Part shown: piece by piece, positions 44,601 through 52,858 of the stretch
Position numbering within the stretch: position 1 is the stretch's first letter
Layout of the letters: each line of letters opens with the position of its first letter
DNA from: JBBSBY01 sp038250835
GTDB taxonomy: Bacteria; Desulfobacterota; Desulfomonilia; Desulfomonilales; Desulfomonilaceae
DNA: 64,000 nucleotides
NCBI GenBank assembly: GCA_038250835.1
Contig: JBBSBY010000004.1
Location: forward strand, 33,099-97,098
Reading direction: 5' to 3'
Position numbers and translations under genes: made by a program
Notes under the pieces: model-generated
What the model was told of the DNA's origin: nothing
What the model saw: the letters and a program-made list of their open reading frames with translations, nothing else
The model's database searches: none

Positions 44601-45006
44601 ACTCTTCAGGCATAATATCGAGCGTGCGGCGTATGTTGCCGATTACTTCTTGCCTGAGTTGCCAAAGGCAATCACGCATATCTTCCATGAGTTGCTCATA
44701 TTCGTCTGATTGCCCCTTTTCCGCAATTTGCGTAATCAATTTGTCCAAATACCGACTTAATAAGTCCACGGCTGTTTCGGCTAATTTTAATGAGCCGGAT
44801 CCGCTCACCAATGAATAATGAAAGCTGAACGACATCATGGAATCAAAAGCTGATATAAGCTTGCGCAAAGATATCCCAATCCTATCCCAGGGCGGTTGCT
44901 CTTCGGTCGAATACTTTTGCAATTCGGTTGTAAGTTCTTCCAGCCAAGCATCACTACGTTTCAACTTCCACTCTTCATTGCTGATAAAGCCGGCTATTCC
45001 GCACAA
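41623..45006 (-). CDS. Oversized GlmS-like protein (glutamine amidotransferase, two SIS domains, GAF-like C terminus)
   Basis: 1127 residues against about 610 for GlmS. TTG 45006 places Cys2 as the class II glutaminase nucleophile (MCGIAGF), with AAAGGA upstream. A helical insertion (about 15-150) separates it from VRGRDSAGISIQL, ISHTRWASNGIISLGNCHPVDG and FVLNGDVDNY, all glutaminase motifs. SIS1 has GQGTASIAAMGTAWL, ISQSGTTTDTNRTV and VASTKAFYSQI; SIS2 has GNGPNKIAADEIRIKLSELCY. Residues about 850-1127 are extra, with a GAF-like section (VGDENLLIIPLFDEFSGAAAGIALLHL). The GlmS C-terminal tail (PRNLAKSVTVE) is absent. It is probably an amidotransferase or sugar-phosphate isomerase with added sensing; the substrate is unknown. 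Last gene of the serC-serA-purA run. Confidence 0.85.
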   Translation of the reverse strand: MCGIAGFISNEEWKLKRSDAWLEELTTELQKYSTEEQPPWDRIGISLRKLISAFDSMMSFSFHYSLVSGSGSLKLAETAVDLLSRYLDKLITQIAEKGQSDEYEQLMEDMRDCLWQLRQEVIGNIRRTLDIMPEEYRSPDVGIEPHFAAWAIEQVMENLDRLEVRGRDSAGISIQLLLNSTASAKHLKNIPDFADRLDGEVKVNIWNSVLDDGRRCVTFIYKISNLVGRLGDNTAGLRSAILNDVLLWNATAELDHISIISHTRWASNGIISLGNCHPVDGKLYGDDHGASIEESGAVFVLNGDVDNYKTLVDKYVSEQGFQIDPSVTTDAKILPIVYRLGADLNLPVQDRFGTVMKLCDGSLAVVMQNPKRPRKLFLSQKGSGQSLFIGKLADGYILASEVYGLAARTRQSYSLSGTERGGTVVVINANASTDALSGSHLDDGHSFSLKAEPIYIHSRDIYRGDYDYYFEKEIFEAPDSVRKTIKGKYRKITGKIEFAKNGIETFSRLLSRIRDKSRPPIRRIMVIGQGTASIAAMGTAWLIQRSLAGTKIVVNWSKSSELSGFLVDEPLDDMLLVAISQSGTTTDTNRTVDVVGSQGAWIHSIVNRRNSPLVSKSNSHFYTSDGRDVEMAVASTKAFYSQIASGKLLSLLVAQEFRSLTEDEIYQEISELEKLPQQIGWVLNHSEQIKDCAEEYGPRSRNWAVVGNGPNKIAADEIRIKLSELCYKSIPCDFTEDKKHIDLSTEPLTLVVANDLPEQIVQDTAKEVAIFKAHNGKPIVLVTRGEKRFNEYAERLIELPPIGAGLGFVLATVAGHLWGFYTAKAIDSRAEEFRNIRTYLTGILEQPDSWSPEIIQSRVISALRFVAGGEMNSSLPASTAAYLALFVSDLPLKGLNSSNIIEIVANGITILNKAIEEMTRPIDTIRHQAKTVTVGITRPQEILSPILLDALERLAIAATKIKEQDRRVLRLVSPIISSIAGGMFYEIAAAPGDGLRIRAVKKTGFCEGKHSRYDEFQPIGGSKRTALRLERAIWSAGPVGDENLLIIPLFDEFSGAAAGIALLHLNFQTMVSTQQKLNILRGLGARYYEVLERLEEVAPGTQIEDALDTISPRDLILAPADRIIEQQ

Positions 45007-45144
45007 AATGGTATTCCTTTCAAGATAAGCATAGCTCCGGAACTAGTTAATCATGTTGAGTTCACGAAACATTCCATATTAACGAGTGCCAAACGCCATG
45101 TTTGCAAAATCCAAACTAATGTCAATTGGTAAGTCTATTTCTAA

Positions 45145-46101
45145 TTATTTTCCTGATGGCGTAAGTTGTTGGGGCAGAGGCGTTGGGGTGGTTTCGACTG
45201 GGGAAACCATCGATAACGGCCTAAAAATATTAAACAAGTCATTGTAGGTGGAAGCTGAAATCAATCCTTGATCCTTTAATTCGGCCAATCTCTCTCGTTT
45301 GGTAGCGGCGTCGGCTTTGATAAAGGAAGGATCGGAACCAAGCATCCGCCATATAGGAAGCTTTTCCATCTCTTTCTTTGTCAAAGATGTTATGAGTCCC
45401 TGGGCCAGGAAATCCTTTAAAATTGACAATTGATCATGCGGCGAGCCGTTTCTGTAAGTGGAATTGTCGGCAAGCGCTTCGGCAAGCAATATGGCTTCCG
45501 TCGGCACACGATATTGCCAGCTCACCAGACCTTCATCTTTAAGTCGCTTGAGCGCCATGAGCGCTTCCAACGGTCCCGGATATCTATATTCTCCCGCTCC
45601 TAGAATGATTCCGCCAGCATAAAGTCTTGCATAATCCAGAGACACCGACCAGTCTACAAGACTTTGGGCCGCAAGTTTACTGATTATTTCCAAACGCCGC
45701 CTGGGAGCGGCAATCAAATATGCCGGCTGATCGACTAAATATTCCGCCACCAACATTCTGTTTAGATAATCTCTTGGAATTTTAAGATTGCTCAGTTGCT
45801 CGTCATTGGTCAAATCAGGCCATCTTTTGAGACGCTCAATGGGCTCCTTTGGCTCACGGATGTACTGATCGCCCCAATCCAACAGCAAGAACGCCATATC
45901 GGATTGCTTAACATTCCGATTACGAAGCATTTCAGCGGCAAGTCTCAATTTATCGATTGGGTCCTTGCCCTTGTACAGGGGGGATTCGATAACTCCGGAA
46001 ACCAGATCAAAGACCTCAAATGCGAAGCTTTGAGAAGTGAGCGCCATTGTGAAGACCACAATTAATACTGGGCGCTTGGTCCAACGAAGTGATAAAACCA
46101 T
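45145..46101 (-). CDS. Exported repeat protein with SHOCT-like helical units
   Basis: 318 residues. The signal peptide (VLIVVFTMALTSQSFA) is followed by repeated units of 40-50 residues, each of the form 'xxLxxLkxLkxqGLIsxxxxxxL': ALMALKRLKDEGLVSWQYRV, QLSILKDFLAQGLITSLTKKEM, RLAELKDQGLISASTYNDLF, with more divergent copies earlier (KLRLAAEMLRNRNVKQSDMA). These look like SHOCT-type helical hairpins placed in the periplasm. The C terminus is proline- and threonine-rich. No catalytic motif. It lies 23 bases after a membrane protein gene of the same operon. Function unknown. Confidence 0.65.
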   Translation of the reverse strand: MVLSLRWTKRPVLIVVFTMALTSQSFAFEVFDLVSGVIESPLYKGKDPIDKLRLAAEMLRNRNVKQSDMAFLLLDWGDQYIREPKEPIERLKRWPDLTNDEQLSNLKIPRDYLNRMLVAEYLVDQPAYLIAAPRRRLEIISKLAAQSLVDWSVSLDYARLYAGGIILGAGEYRYPGPLEALMALKRLKDEGLVSWQYRVPTEAILLAEALADNSTYRNGSPHDQLSILKDFLAQGLITSLTKKEMEKLPIWRMLGSDPSFIKADAATKRERLAELKDQGLISASTYNDLFNIFRPLSMVSPVETTPTPLPQQLTPSGK

Positions 46102-46124
46102 TTGTTAGGAAGCTCTTTTCAAGA

Positions 46125-47396
46125 TTAAGCGGAAGCGTAGGCCTTTCGGCCGCTTTCGCTTTCTCCCGTAAACCTACCCAAATTATAAAACCAAAGAAAA
46201 TTGGCATAAGCTAAAATCAAACCACTCATCACTCCGGTTACAGCAAATCCGGCAATGGGTATATCAATTATAAATACGGACGCCAAGACGGCTAAGAAAA
46301 TTACTAAACCAATAACCACCGATGTCAACCCAAGACTTCGGTAGCCAGGATTTGTTTTCATGATCGTAATCCAGGCGCCTGGGTTTAATGCCGCGCCCAC
46401 CGCCCCAGTGTCTTTGAAAACGATCATTGCGGCCGGCAGCATATACATTGAGCTTAAAAAATATAGAGGAACCAGCGCCATAAAACCGTAGCCGACAGGG
46501 CTAATCCCATTGAGAAAACCGAATGTCATGACCAGCAGCATAATTGAGATCGGCAATGCGCCGTACAAGAAAAAGACTAAGAAGATCTCGGCCCCGTTCA
46601 ATATCCAATTTTTTAACTGTGAAAAATCCCAATCAGGCGCCGAAGATTCCGGGTTACTGGATACATGTTTCATCATTATGGTAAGATAGCCATAAAGCAT
46701 GATCCAGCCTAGTATATTCAGCCCTATACCTATGAAAAAATCGAATGCTAATACTGAAAATAAGAGCGCTGATATTGCGCAAAGGATTGCGAAAGATGCA
46801 AGATTTGCTTTCGAGAAGGGAAAAGCGATCCAACTTGGAGCGCTGAACTTTGGAATAATCGAATTACCGGTGGCGGGTTCTTCTTCATCCTCAATGAAGC
46901 TCGTCGATCCTCGAAAATAATTCTTGAAAATCGGAGCTTCAACGGCCTTTATCCAGGGGCGCTCGCCCATTCTTAAAGATGTGTCGGGGGTAATTTCTTG
47001 TTCTGAAATCATTTTAATGATTTCGTCATCCGAAAAAGGACCTTTCACATTTTCACCGGACAAAACAATCCATCGGCGGTTTACATGCGTTTCGGGTTTT
47101 GGTTCAACAGGCGCCTGGCCGAACGTATGATCTTCAATTTCCGGAGCTCTCTCGTTAGTAAAGGTGTTCTGGTAATCATCCGAGTCCGGAAGTTGAGTCG
47201 TTTCGATTACCATTTGTGACACTTCCGGAATGACCGGCCTGGTTTCCGGGGGACGAGAACCTGACTTTATTTTCAGCTTAAGGATTTTTCCGCATTTTTT
47301 GCACTTAAAGCTAACCGGTTTGTCTGTTACCGGAATTCTTAATTTATAGCCTGCGCCGCATCCTGTGCATTTAATTTTGGCGTCTTTCTTTTCCAT
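46125..47396 (-). CDS. Zinc-ribbon / GYF_2-domain membrane protein
   Basis: 423 residues. An N-terminal zinc ribbon (C-x2-C at KCTGCGAGY and FKCKKCGKIL) is followed by an acidic linker and a GYF_2-type domain at about 110-160 (WIVLSGENVKGPFSDDEIIKMISEQEITPDTSLRMGERPWIKA). About six or seven helices follow in a DUF4013-like membrane region (WIMLYGYLTIMMKHV, PAAMIVFKDTGAVGAALNPG). ATG 47396 has GAGG upstream. Such proteins are common in Desulfobacterota and Myxococcota without a known role. A membrane-associated adaptor is a guess. Confidence 0.7.
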   Translation of the reverse strand: MEKKDAKIKCTGCGAGYKLRIPVTDKPVSFKCKKCGKILKLKIKSGSRPPETRPVIPEVSQMVIETTQLPDSDDYQNTFTNERAPEIEDHTFGQAPVEPKPETHVNRRWIVLSGENVKGPFSDDEIIKMISEQEITPDTSLRMGERPWIKAVEAPIFKNYFRGSTSFIEDEEEPATGNSIIPKFSAPSWIAFPFSKANLASFAILCAISALLFSVLAFDFFIGIGLNILGWIMLYGYLTIMMKHVSSNPESSAPDWDFSQLKNWILNGAEIFLVFFLYGALPISIMLLVMTFGFLNGISPVGYGFMALVPLYFLSSMYMLPAAMIVFKDTGAVGAALNPGAWITIMKTNPGYRSLGLTSVVIGLVIFLAVLASVFIIDIPIAGFAVTGVMSGLILAYANFLWFYNLGRFTGESESGRKAYASA

Positions 47397-47570
47397 GAGC
47401 ATGCCTCAGTGACTGTGAGCAAAAACAATTCGGCGCGGAAATGTTCATTATACGGTAGTTCCCAGGATATATCCAATCTACGTAAATAGGCGCCTTACGG
47501 CATCAGTTTAGAATGCGCCGGTCGGAATCAAGAATCGCACACAGCCTCTTCTTGTTCAGTAGCCGCATCA

Positions 47571-48860
47571 TCAGAAAGGCGGTTTCCGCAAAATGCTCTG
47601 TTCCCTTGAAGGCCCGACGGATACCAGGGTAACCGGGACCCCTGTCAGATGCTCGATCGTCTCAATGTAATCACGGGCATTCTTTGGTAAGTCGTCATAG
47701 GACCGACACCAATCCAGAGGCTCTTCCCAACCTTTCACCTCTCGGTATTTTGGCTTTAATCTATCCAAATCCTGTATGTTTGCAGGCACACGATCAAAGG
47801 CTGCGCCGTCTAGGTCATAGCCCGTGCAGATTAGAAGCGGAGAAATGCCTGTTAACACATCCATCTTAGTAAGAGCCAATCCCGTTAATCCATTCAAACG
47901 GACTGAATGGTTCAAGATTACCATATCAAGCCAGCCGCAGCGTCTTGGTCTGCCGGTCGTTGCGCCGTATTCGCCCCCGATTCTCCGAATTTTTTCCCCG
48001 AGCTCGTCATTCAGTTCAGTGGGGAAACCACCTTGGCCGACTCTAGTCGAGTACGCCTTCACGACACCCCAAATATGGCCAACCTTCCTGGGACTAACTC
48101 CCGACCCACAACAAACATTCCCGGCCACAACATTGGATGACGTAACGAATGGATAGGTGCCGTGGTCGATATCAAGCAGCGTCCCTTGCGCTCCTTCGAA
48201 TAAAACTCTTGCGCCTTCGGAAATCTTAGTGTTTAGGACTGAGGTTGCGTCGCCGATATGCGCAGAAAGCTGCTTACCGTACTGTGTGTACTCTTCGACT
48301 ATTCTATCCGCTGACAAAACCGGAAGCTTGAATCTGTTTTCGATAAGGCAATTCTTTTCATCCAGAGCCGACACTATCCGTTCGCGGAGTCGATCCGGAC
48401 GCAACAGATCGCCCATACGGATGCCCATTCTCGATGCTTTATCTTCATAGCATGGTCCTATACCTCTACCTGTCGTGCCTATTTTGCCCTCGCCTAAAAT
48501 CTGTTCACGTCCCAGATCAATAACCTTATGATAGGGCATTATTACGTGGGCTTTTTCCGAGATGAGTAGTTGTTCATCCTTTTGAAAATAGCCGCGCTGC
48601 CGTAAAGTATCCTTTTCTTCCAAAACCACTTTGGGATCGACGACCACACCGTTAGCTATTATATTTAAGGTATCAGGGTATAGTATCCCTGACGGAATGA
48701 GATGCACGATTATCTCTTCTCCACTGACTTTCAGAGTGTGGCCCGCATTGGCGCCTCCCTGAAAACGCGTCACCACTTCGGCGCGTCCCGTAAGTAGATC
48801 AACAATTTTGCCTTTACCTTCGTCTCCCCATTGGGTTCCAACGATTACAAGAGTGCTCAA
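47571..48860 (-). CDS. purA: Adenylosuccinate synthetase
   Basis: 429 residues, full length. GTQWGDEGKGKIVDLL at the N terminus is the GTP-binding P-loop signature; NAGHTLK, IGTTGRGIGPCYEDKASR and ATTGRPRRCGWLD are conserved. It makes adenylosuccinate from IMP and aspartate in AMP synthesis. It follows serA on the same strand with a 69-base gap. Confidence 0.97.
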   Translation of the reverse strand: MSTLVIVGTQWGDEGKGKIVDLLTGRAEVVTRFQGGANAGHTLKVSGEEIIVHLIPSGILYPDTLNIIANGVVVDPKVVLEEKDTLRQRGYFQKDEQLLISEKAHVIMPYHKVIDLGREQILGEGKIGTTGRGIGPCYEDKASRMGIRMGDLLRPDRLRERIVSALDEKNCLIENRFKLPVLSADRIVEEYTQYGKQLSAHIGDATSVLNTKISEGARVLFEGAQGTLLDIDHGTYPFVTSSNVVAGNVCCGSGVSPRKVGHIWGVVKAYSTRVGQGGFPTELNDELGEKIRRIGGEYGATTGRPRRCGWLDMVILNHSVRLNGLTGLALTKMDVLTGISPLLICTGYDLDGAAFDRVPANIQDLDRLKPKYREVKGWEEPLDWCRSYDDLPKNARDYIETIEHLTGVPVTLVSVGPSREQSILRKPPF

Positions 48861-48929
48861 ACTAAACGCCTTTCTGTTTCTTGATCACACCGCATCAAAC
48901 CTGCCGTCAAAAAAGAACTGTGCGAAACC

Positions 48930-50534
48930 TTACGCGTCTATGATTATTTGATCAACGCTTAGGATTCCTTCAATGCCTCTAATTTTCTGAAGCGTGGTGT
49001 CATCAGCGGGTGTATCTATGTTTATTATCGACATGGCGCTGCCGCCAATACAGTCTCGGGACAAATTCATTTGCGCGATATTTATGCCGCTCTGCGCGAG
49101 AGTAGACGACATTCCTGCAATCATTCCCGGAACGTCTTTGTTCCTAACTATCAACATCGGACCGGCAGGAACGGCTTCGGTGACAAAAGGACCGATGCCT
49201 ATAATTCTTGGTTCAAAACCAATTCGGCGAATTAATGCTCCCTGTAAACTGTAAACCGCGCCTTCTTTGGTCTTGGTTCTGAGCTCGAGCGATGGTCCAA
49301 ATGCGGCGGCTTCCTTCAAGATGGTTTCGGAGACCTGAATTCCTCGTTCCCCCGCAATAGCGGCCGCGTTTACAAGGTTCACGTCAGCGCCTTCTACAGT
49401 GGATAACAGCCCTACAAGAGCGGCGTTGGTAATCGGTTGCAAATCCGATGATATGTCATCCGAGTATTCGATTTCCATCTCCGTAACGCCTGCCGGAGTA
49501 TACTGGCCTAAAAATGAACCCAGACGTTTCGCAAGATCGAGATACGGGCCAATTTTTCTCTTTGTCGAATCATCGAGCGACGATACGTTTATCGCGTTAC
49601 GTATGACCCCTTTACCGAGAAAATCCACTATTTGCTCTATCACGGCAACGGATGTGCCTATTTGCGCCTCTTGAGTAGCCGCGCTCAACCGCGGAGTCAT
49701 AATTACGTTTTTATGATTTATGAGCTTGGTGTTTGTTGGTGGAAAAACCTCCAAAACATCGAGCGCCGCAGTGCTTACTATACCCTGTTCCAAAGCATCA
49801 TATAGAGCGTCCTCATCAATAATGCCGCCCTGGGCGCAATTCACGATAATTACTCCGCGCCTCATGGACTTGAACTGATCGGGGCCCAAAAGACCACGCG
49901 TGGAGTTATTCAACGGCACATGGATTGTGATTGTTTCAGATTGACTGACAACCTCATCAAGTGAACCGAGTCGTATTCCCAGTTGGCTTGCTGCTCTCGC
50001 AGTGAGGGCCGGATCATAACCCACCACATCCATTTTCAAACCGCGCGAAGCCATCCGAGCGACCATGCCGCCGATTCTGCCGAGACCAATTACCCCGAGC
50101 AGTTTACCGGCCATTTCTCTACCCTGGAATTTTTTCTTTTCCCAGAGCCCCGCTTTCATTGAGGATACCGCCTGCGCTATATGCCTATGAGCCGCCATTA
50201 TCATGCTGATCGTGTGCTCTGCCGTGGCGACGGCGTTTACGCCCGGCGTGTTCATTACAACCACTCCCCGGCGAGTGGCCTCGTTCACATCAATGTTGGC
50301 AAGACTGACGCCCGCTTTGCCGATAATTTTAAGGTTTTCCGCTTTTCTTAAAATCTTTGCGTCTATATTTATTTCATCTTTAACAATAAGCGCGTCTATA
50401 TCGCCTATCTTGGCGCTTAGTTCTTCATCAGATATACTTGGACAAAGTTCCACCTGGAAACCGGGTTTGCTTTCCAGCAAATCTATTCCACGCTGGTGCA
50501 CACTGCCGCATATAAGTATCTTATAATTTTCCAT
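48930..50534 (-). CDS. serA: D-3-phosphoglycerate dehydrogenase (long form with ACT domain)
   Basis: 534 residues, the long SerA form. The NAD-binding domain has GKLLGVIGLGRIGGMVARMASRG; the catalytic residues lie in NCAQGGIIDEDAL, DVLEVFPP and MTPRLSAATQEAQ. The usual histidine of 'TPHLGASTxEAQ' is replaced by arginine in MTPRLSAATQEAQ, an unusual change at the catalytic His-Glu pair. The C-terminal part has the intervening ASB domain and an ACT domain (IVRNKDVPGMIAGMSSTLAQSGINIAQMNLSR). First step of serine synthesis. It follows serC by 24 bases. Confidence 0.95.
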   Translation of the reverse strand: MENYKILICGSVHQRGIDLLESKPGFQVELCPSISDEELSAKIGDIDALIVKDEINIDAKILRKAENLKIIGKAGVSLANIDVNEATRRGVVVMNTPGVNAVATAEHTISMIMAAHRHIAQAVSSMKAGLWEKKKFQGREMAGKLLGVIGLGRIGGMVARMASRGLKMDVVGYDPALTARAASQLGIRLGSLDEVVSQSETITIHVPLNNSTRGLLGPDQFKSMRRGVIIVNCAQGGIIDEDALYDALEQGIVSTAALDVLEVFPPTNTKLINHKNVIMTPRLSAATQEAQIGTSVAVIEQIVDFLGKGVIRNAINVSSLDDSTKRKIGPYLDLAKRLGSFLGQYTPAGVTEMEIEYSDDISSDLQPITNAALVGLLSTVEGADVNLVNAAAIAGERGIQVSETILKEAAAFGPSLELRTKTKEGAVYSLQGALIRRIGFEPRIIGIGPFVTEAVPAGPMLIVRNKDVPGMIAGMSSTLAQSGINIAQMNLSRDCIGGSAMSIINIDTPADDTTLQKIRGIEGILSVDQIIIDA

Positions 50535-50558
50535 TATTGATTAGCCGTTGAGTTTATT

Positions 50559-51641
50559 CTATCCGTTGGTTTTGGCAAAATCCTTCATGAAATCAGTCAA
50601 GTGCTGAATAGCGTCCAGTCCCAGAGCATTATAAATTGAAGCCCTACAACCTCCAACCGACCTGTGGCCTTTGAGTCCGCTCAAGCCGCTCTTCGTGGCC
50701 TCGGACACGAACTGCTTTTCCATGTCTTCGGAGGGCAAACGGAATGTGACGTTCATAATGGATCGGCTATCATTGGCCGCCGTTCCTCGGTAGAAATCCA
50801 AGTCATCAATGGTCTTATACAGTAGCTCGGCTTTCGCTCTATTGCGCTCTTCCATTTTAGTCAAACCGCCAATAGTTTCCTCAATCCACTTCAAGACAAG
50901 ATCAACCATGTAGATAGAAATGCTGGGCGGAGTGTTGTATAGAGAGTTCTTCTCAGAATGGGTTGAATAACGAAGCATTGTGGGAACATCTTTGGGAACT
51001 CTCGACAGCATGTCTTCACGAATGATTACAACGGTAACACCCGAAGGTCCAAGGTTTTTCTGCGCGCCGGCGTAAATAAGACCGAACGGATTGACGTCTA
51101 TGGGTCTGCAGAGAATGTCTGAAGACATATCCGCAATTATTGGGACGTTTCCTGATTGCGGGTAATCAAAATACTGAGTGCCTTCTATGGTGTTATTGGA
51201 GGTTATATGGAGATACGCGGCCCCAGGGTCCATTGAATATTCACGTGGAATATAGTTGAAATTAGCGTCCTCGCTCGAAGCGATCACCCTTATGGATTTA
51301 TTGAGAATCTCAGCTTCTTTAATAGCCTTTTTAGACCATGATCCCGTATTGATGTAGTCTGCTGAGGCGCCGGCGGCGAGAAGATTCATTGGAACCATAT
51401 AAAACTGAGAACTGGCACCGCCTTGCAGAAACAGCGTTTTGTAGCCATCGGATAAACTTAACAGCCTCTTAAGTCGCGCTATTGCGTCATTAAGGACATC
51501 TTCAAACAAGTTGGATCTATGGCTGATCTCGGTGACGGACATGCCGGAGCCTCGGAAATCCAGCAACTCATTTTGGGCTTCCTGTAATACTTCCAGTGGT
51601 AGGGCGGCGGGACCGGGGTTAAAATTGTAAATGCGAGCCAT
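50559..51641 (-). CDS. serC: Phosphoserine aminotransferase
   Basis: 360 residues. YNFNPGPAALPLEVLQEAQNELLDF at the N terminus, LFLQGGASSQFYMVPMN, and the PLP lysine in YAGAQKNLGPSGVTVV. Second step of serine synthesis, making phosphoserine from 3-phosphohydroxypyruvate. First gene of a leftward run serC-serA-purA followed by three less usual genes. GGAGG precedes the ATG. Confidence 0.97.
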   Translation of the reverse strand: MARIYNFNPGPAALPLEVLQEAQNELLDFRGSGMSVTEISHRSNLFEDVLNDAIARLKRLLSLSDGYKTLFLQGGASSQFYMVPMNLLAAGASADYINTGSWSKKAIKEAEILNKSIRVIASSEDANFNYIPREYSMDPGAAYLHITSNNTIEGTQYFDYPQSGNVPIIADMSSDILCRPIDVNPFGLIYAGAQKNLGPSGVTVVIIREDMLSRVPKDVPTMLRYSTHSEKNSLYNTPPSISIYMVDLVLKWIEETIGGLTKMEERNRAKAELLYKTIDDLDFYRGTAANDSRSIMNVTFRLPSEDMEKQFVSEATKSGLSGLKGHRSVGGCRASIYNALGLDAIQHLTDFMKDFAKTNG

Positions 51642-51890
51642 GTTTATCCCTCCTGATGAATTATAGCGGACTAGAAAAAATAAGCGCTAAAGTTTAACTC
51701 ATGAAGCATATGTATTTCAACACAAAAAGCCTTTTGAGGCTCAGCATTTAGATTCGTTGCCGAATTAAATTTTTTATGTATAAATAACAAATGAGTGAAT
51801 CCGGACTCGAACCGAGATTTCCACCGCAAACGGCCAAATTTTAATGACTAAGATAAACGCTTCAACAAAGACGTTCCGGAGGTTTCAATT

Positions 51891-52292
51891 ATGGAAATTT
51901 TTCGGGAGATCCTTCACTATTTGCAGGCCAATCCTCTTCTAAAAAATAAAACAGGAATGTTTGATCAAATCTGGGATCTTATTGCCACCTTTTTTCCCTT
52001 GTTAATTATTATCTTCTTTTGGCTGGTAAGTCGAAGAAACAAAGCCCCCAGGCAAGAGATGCCGGTTGAAAAAGAGCGCCAAGCAGTTCCGACATTATCG
52101 GAAATACTGGGGATCGGAAACATCCCTGATCAGACCGGCGCCGGCGGCCCAGGAAACGTGGAAAACGTCCGAGGTCGTGAAGACTCCAGGCGAACTTCCT
52201 GGGAAAATGTTCTCCAGAGTCAACGGGATCAAAAAATACCCGGCGGACCTGTAATTACTTCTAAACCTCTCAAGCCGAGGTGGTGGGGCTGA
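51891..52292 (+). CDS. Small single-pass membrane protein (133 aa)
   Basis: One transmembrane helix at about 30-45 (LIATFFPLLIIIFFWLVS) is followed by a charged, low-complexity cytoplasmic or periplasmic tail ending KPLKPRWWG. GGAGG at -13 supports the start. No family is recognised. Its stop overlaps the next start (TGATG), so it is translated together with a secreted protein. Confidence 0.65.
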   Translation: MEIFREILHYLQANPLLKNKTGMFDQIWDLIATFFPLLIIIFFWLVSRRNKAPRQEMPVEKERQAVPTLSEILGIGNIPDQTGAGGPGNVENVRGREDSRRTSWENVLQSQRDQKIPGGPVITSKPLKPRWWG

Positions 52293-52798
52293 TGAGCGCT
52301 AACTTGAGTTTTGTGCGTCGGCTATCGACAATCTGCATCTTAATTTTTTTACTTATTCTTCCCGGCGGCGCAATAGCACAAAAACAAGCGGGTCCCATTA
52401 AAGACAATGATTTTTCATGGGAAATGCCCGGCCGTGTTTCAATTTATGATCTTCAGTTTGGCCCCGCTATTTACAAAGATAATCAATGGCAATTCCTGGG
52501 CAACAGCAGGACTTTTAACGCCGGGAATTTCCCGGATAAATTGTCGCTCATGATTAAATTTTCGTATACGTCCTCCCGTTCTGAGACTCCCCTAAAATTC
52601 ATGCTTAAATTGCCTGATTCCAGACAGTACGAGGAGACTGTCCAATTAACCGGCAGGAGAGGATCCTACACCTATCAGTTCACTTTGCATCGTCCGGATG
52701 ATTTTGTAGGGGTGGGATCCGTTTATCTTTATTACGGCTTCAGCATTGTTGATGTTTTAGATTTCACAGTGATGCCGGGATCTTCCACAGTCAATTAA
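52292..52798 (+). CDS. Secreted hypothetical protein (168 aa)
   Basis: A signal peptide (LSTICILIFLLILPGGAIAQ) is followed by a beta-rich domain (GRVSIYDLQFGPAIYKDNQWQFLGNSRTF, FMLKLPDSRQYEETVQLTG, YTYQFTLHRPDDFVGVGSVYLYYGFSIVDVLDF). A small beta-sandwich fold is plausible. The start ATG 52292 overlaps the upstream stop. No family is recognised. Confidence 0.65.
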   Translation: MSANLSFVRRLSTICILIFLLILPGGAIAQKQAGPIKDNDFSWEMPGRVSIYDLQFGPAIYKDNQWQFLGNSRTFNAGNFPDKLSLMIKFSYTSSRSETPLKFMLKLPDSRQYEETVQLTGRRGSYTYQFTLHRPDDFVGVGSVYLYYGFSIVDVLDFTVMPGSSTVN

Positions 52799-52858
52799 TT
52801 GCTTTAATGTTTGCGAAACAACATTCCACAACAAATTCGACTAACCCGAGCAGGCGCT

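Noticed and set aside
51791..51826. tRNA 3'-end-like sequence on the minus strand (GGTTCGAGTCCGGATTCA)
   Set aside because: The T-loop resembles a tRNA but the T-stem does not pair fully and no cloverleaf can be built upstream; there is no matching CCA end. At best a tRNA-end relic.
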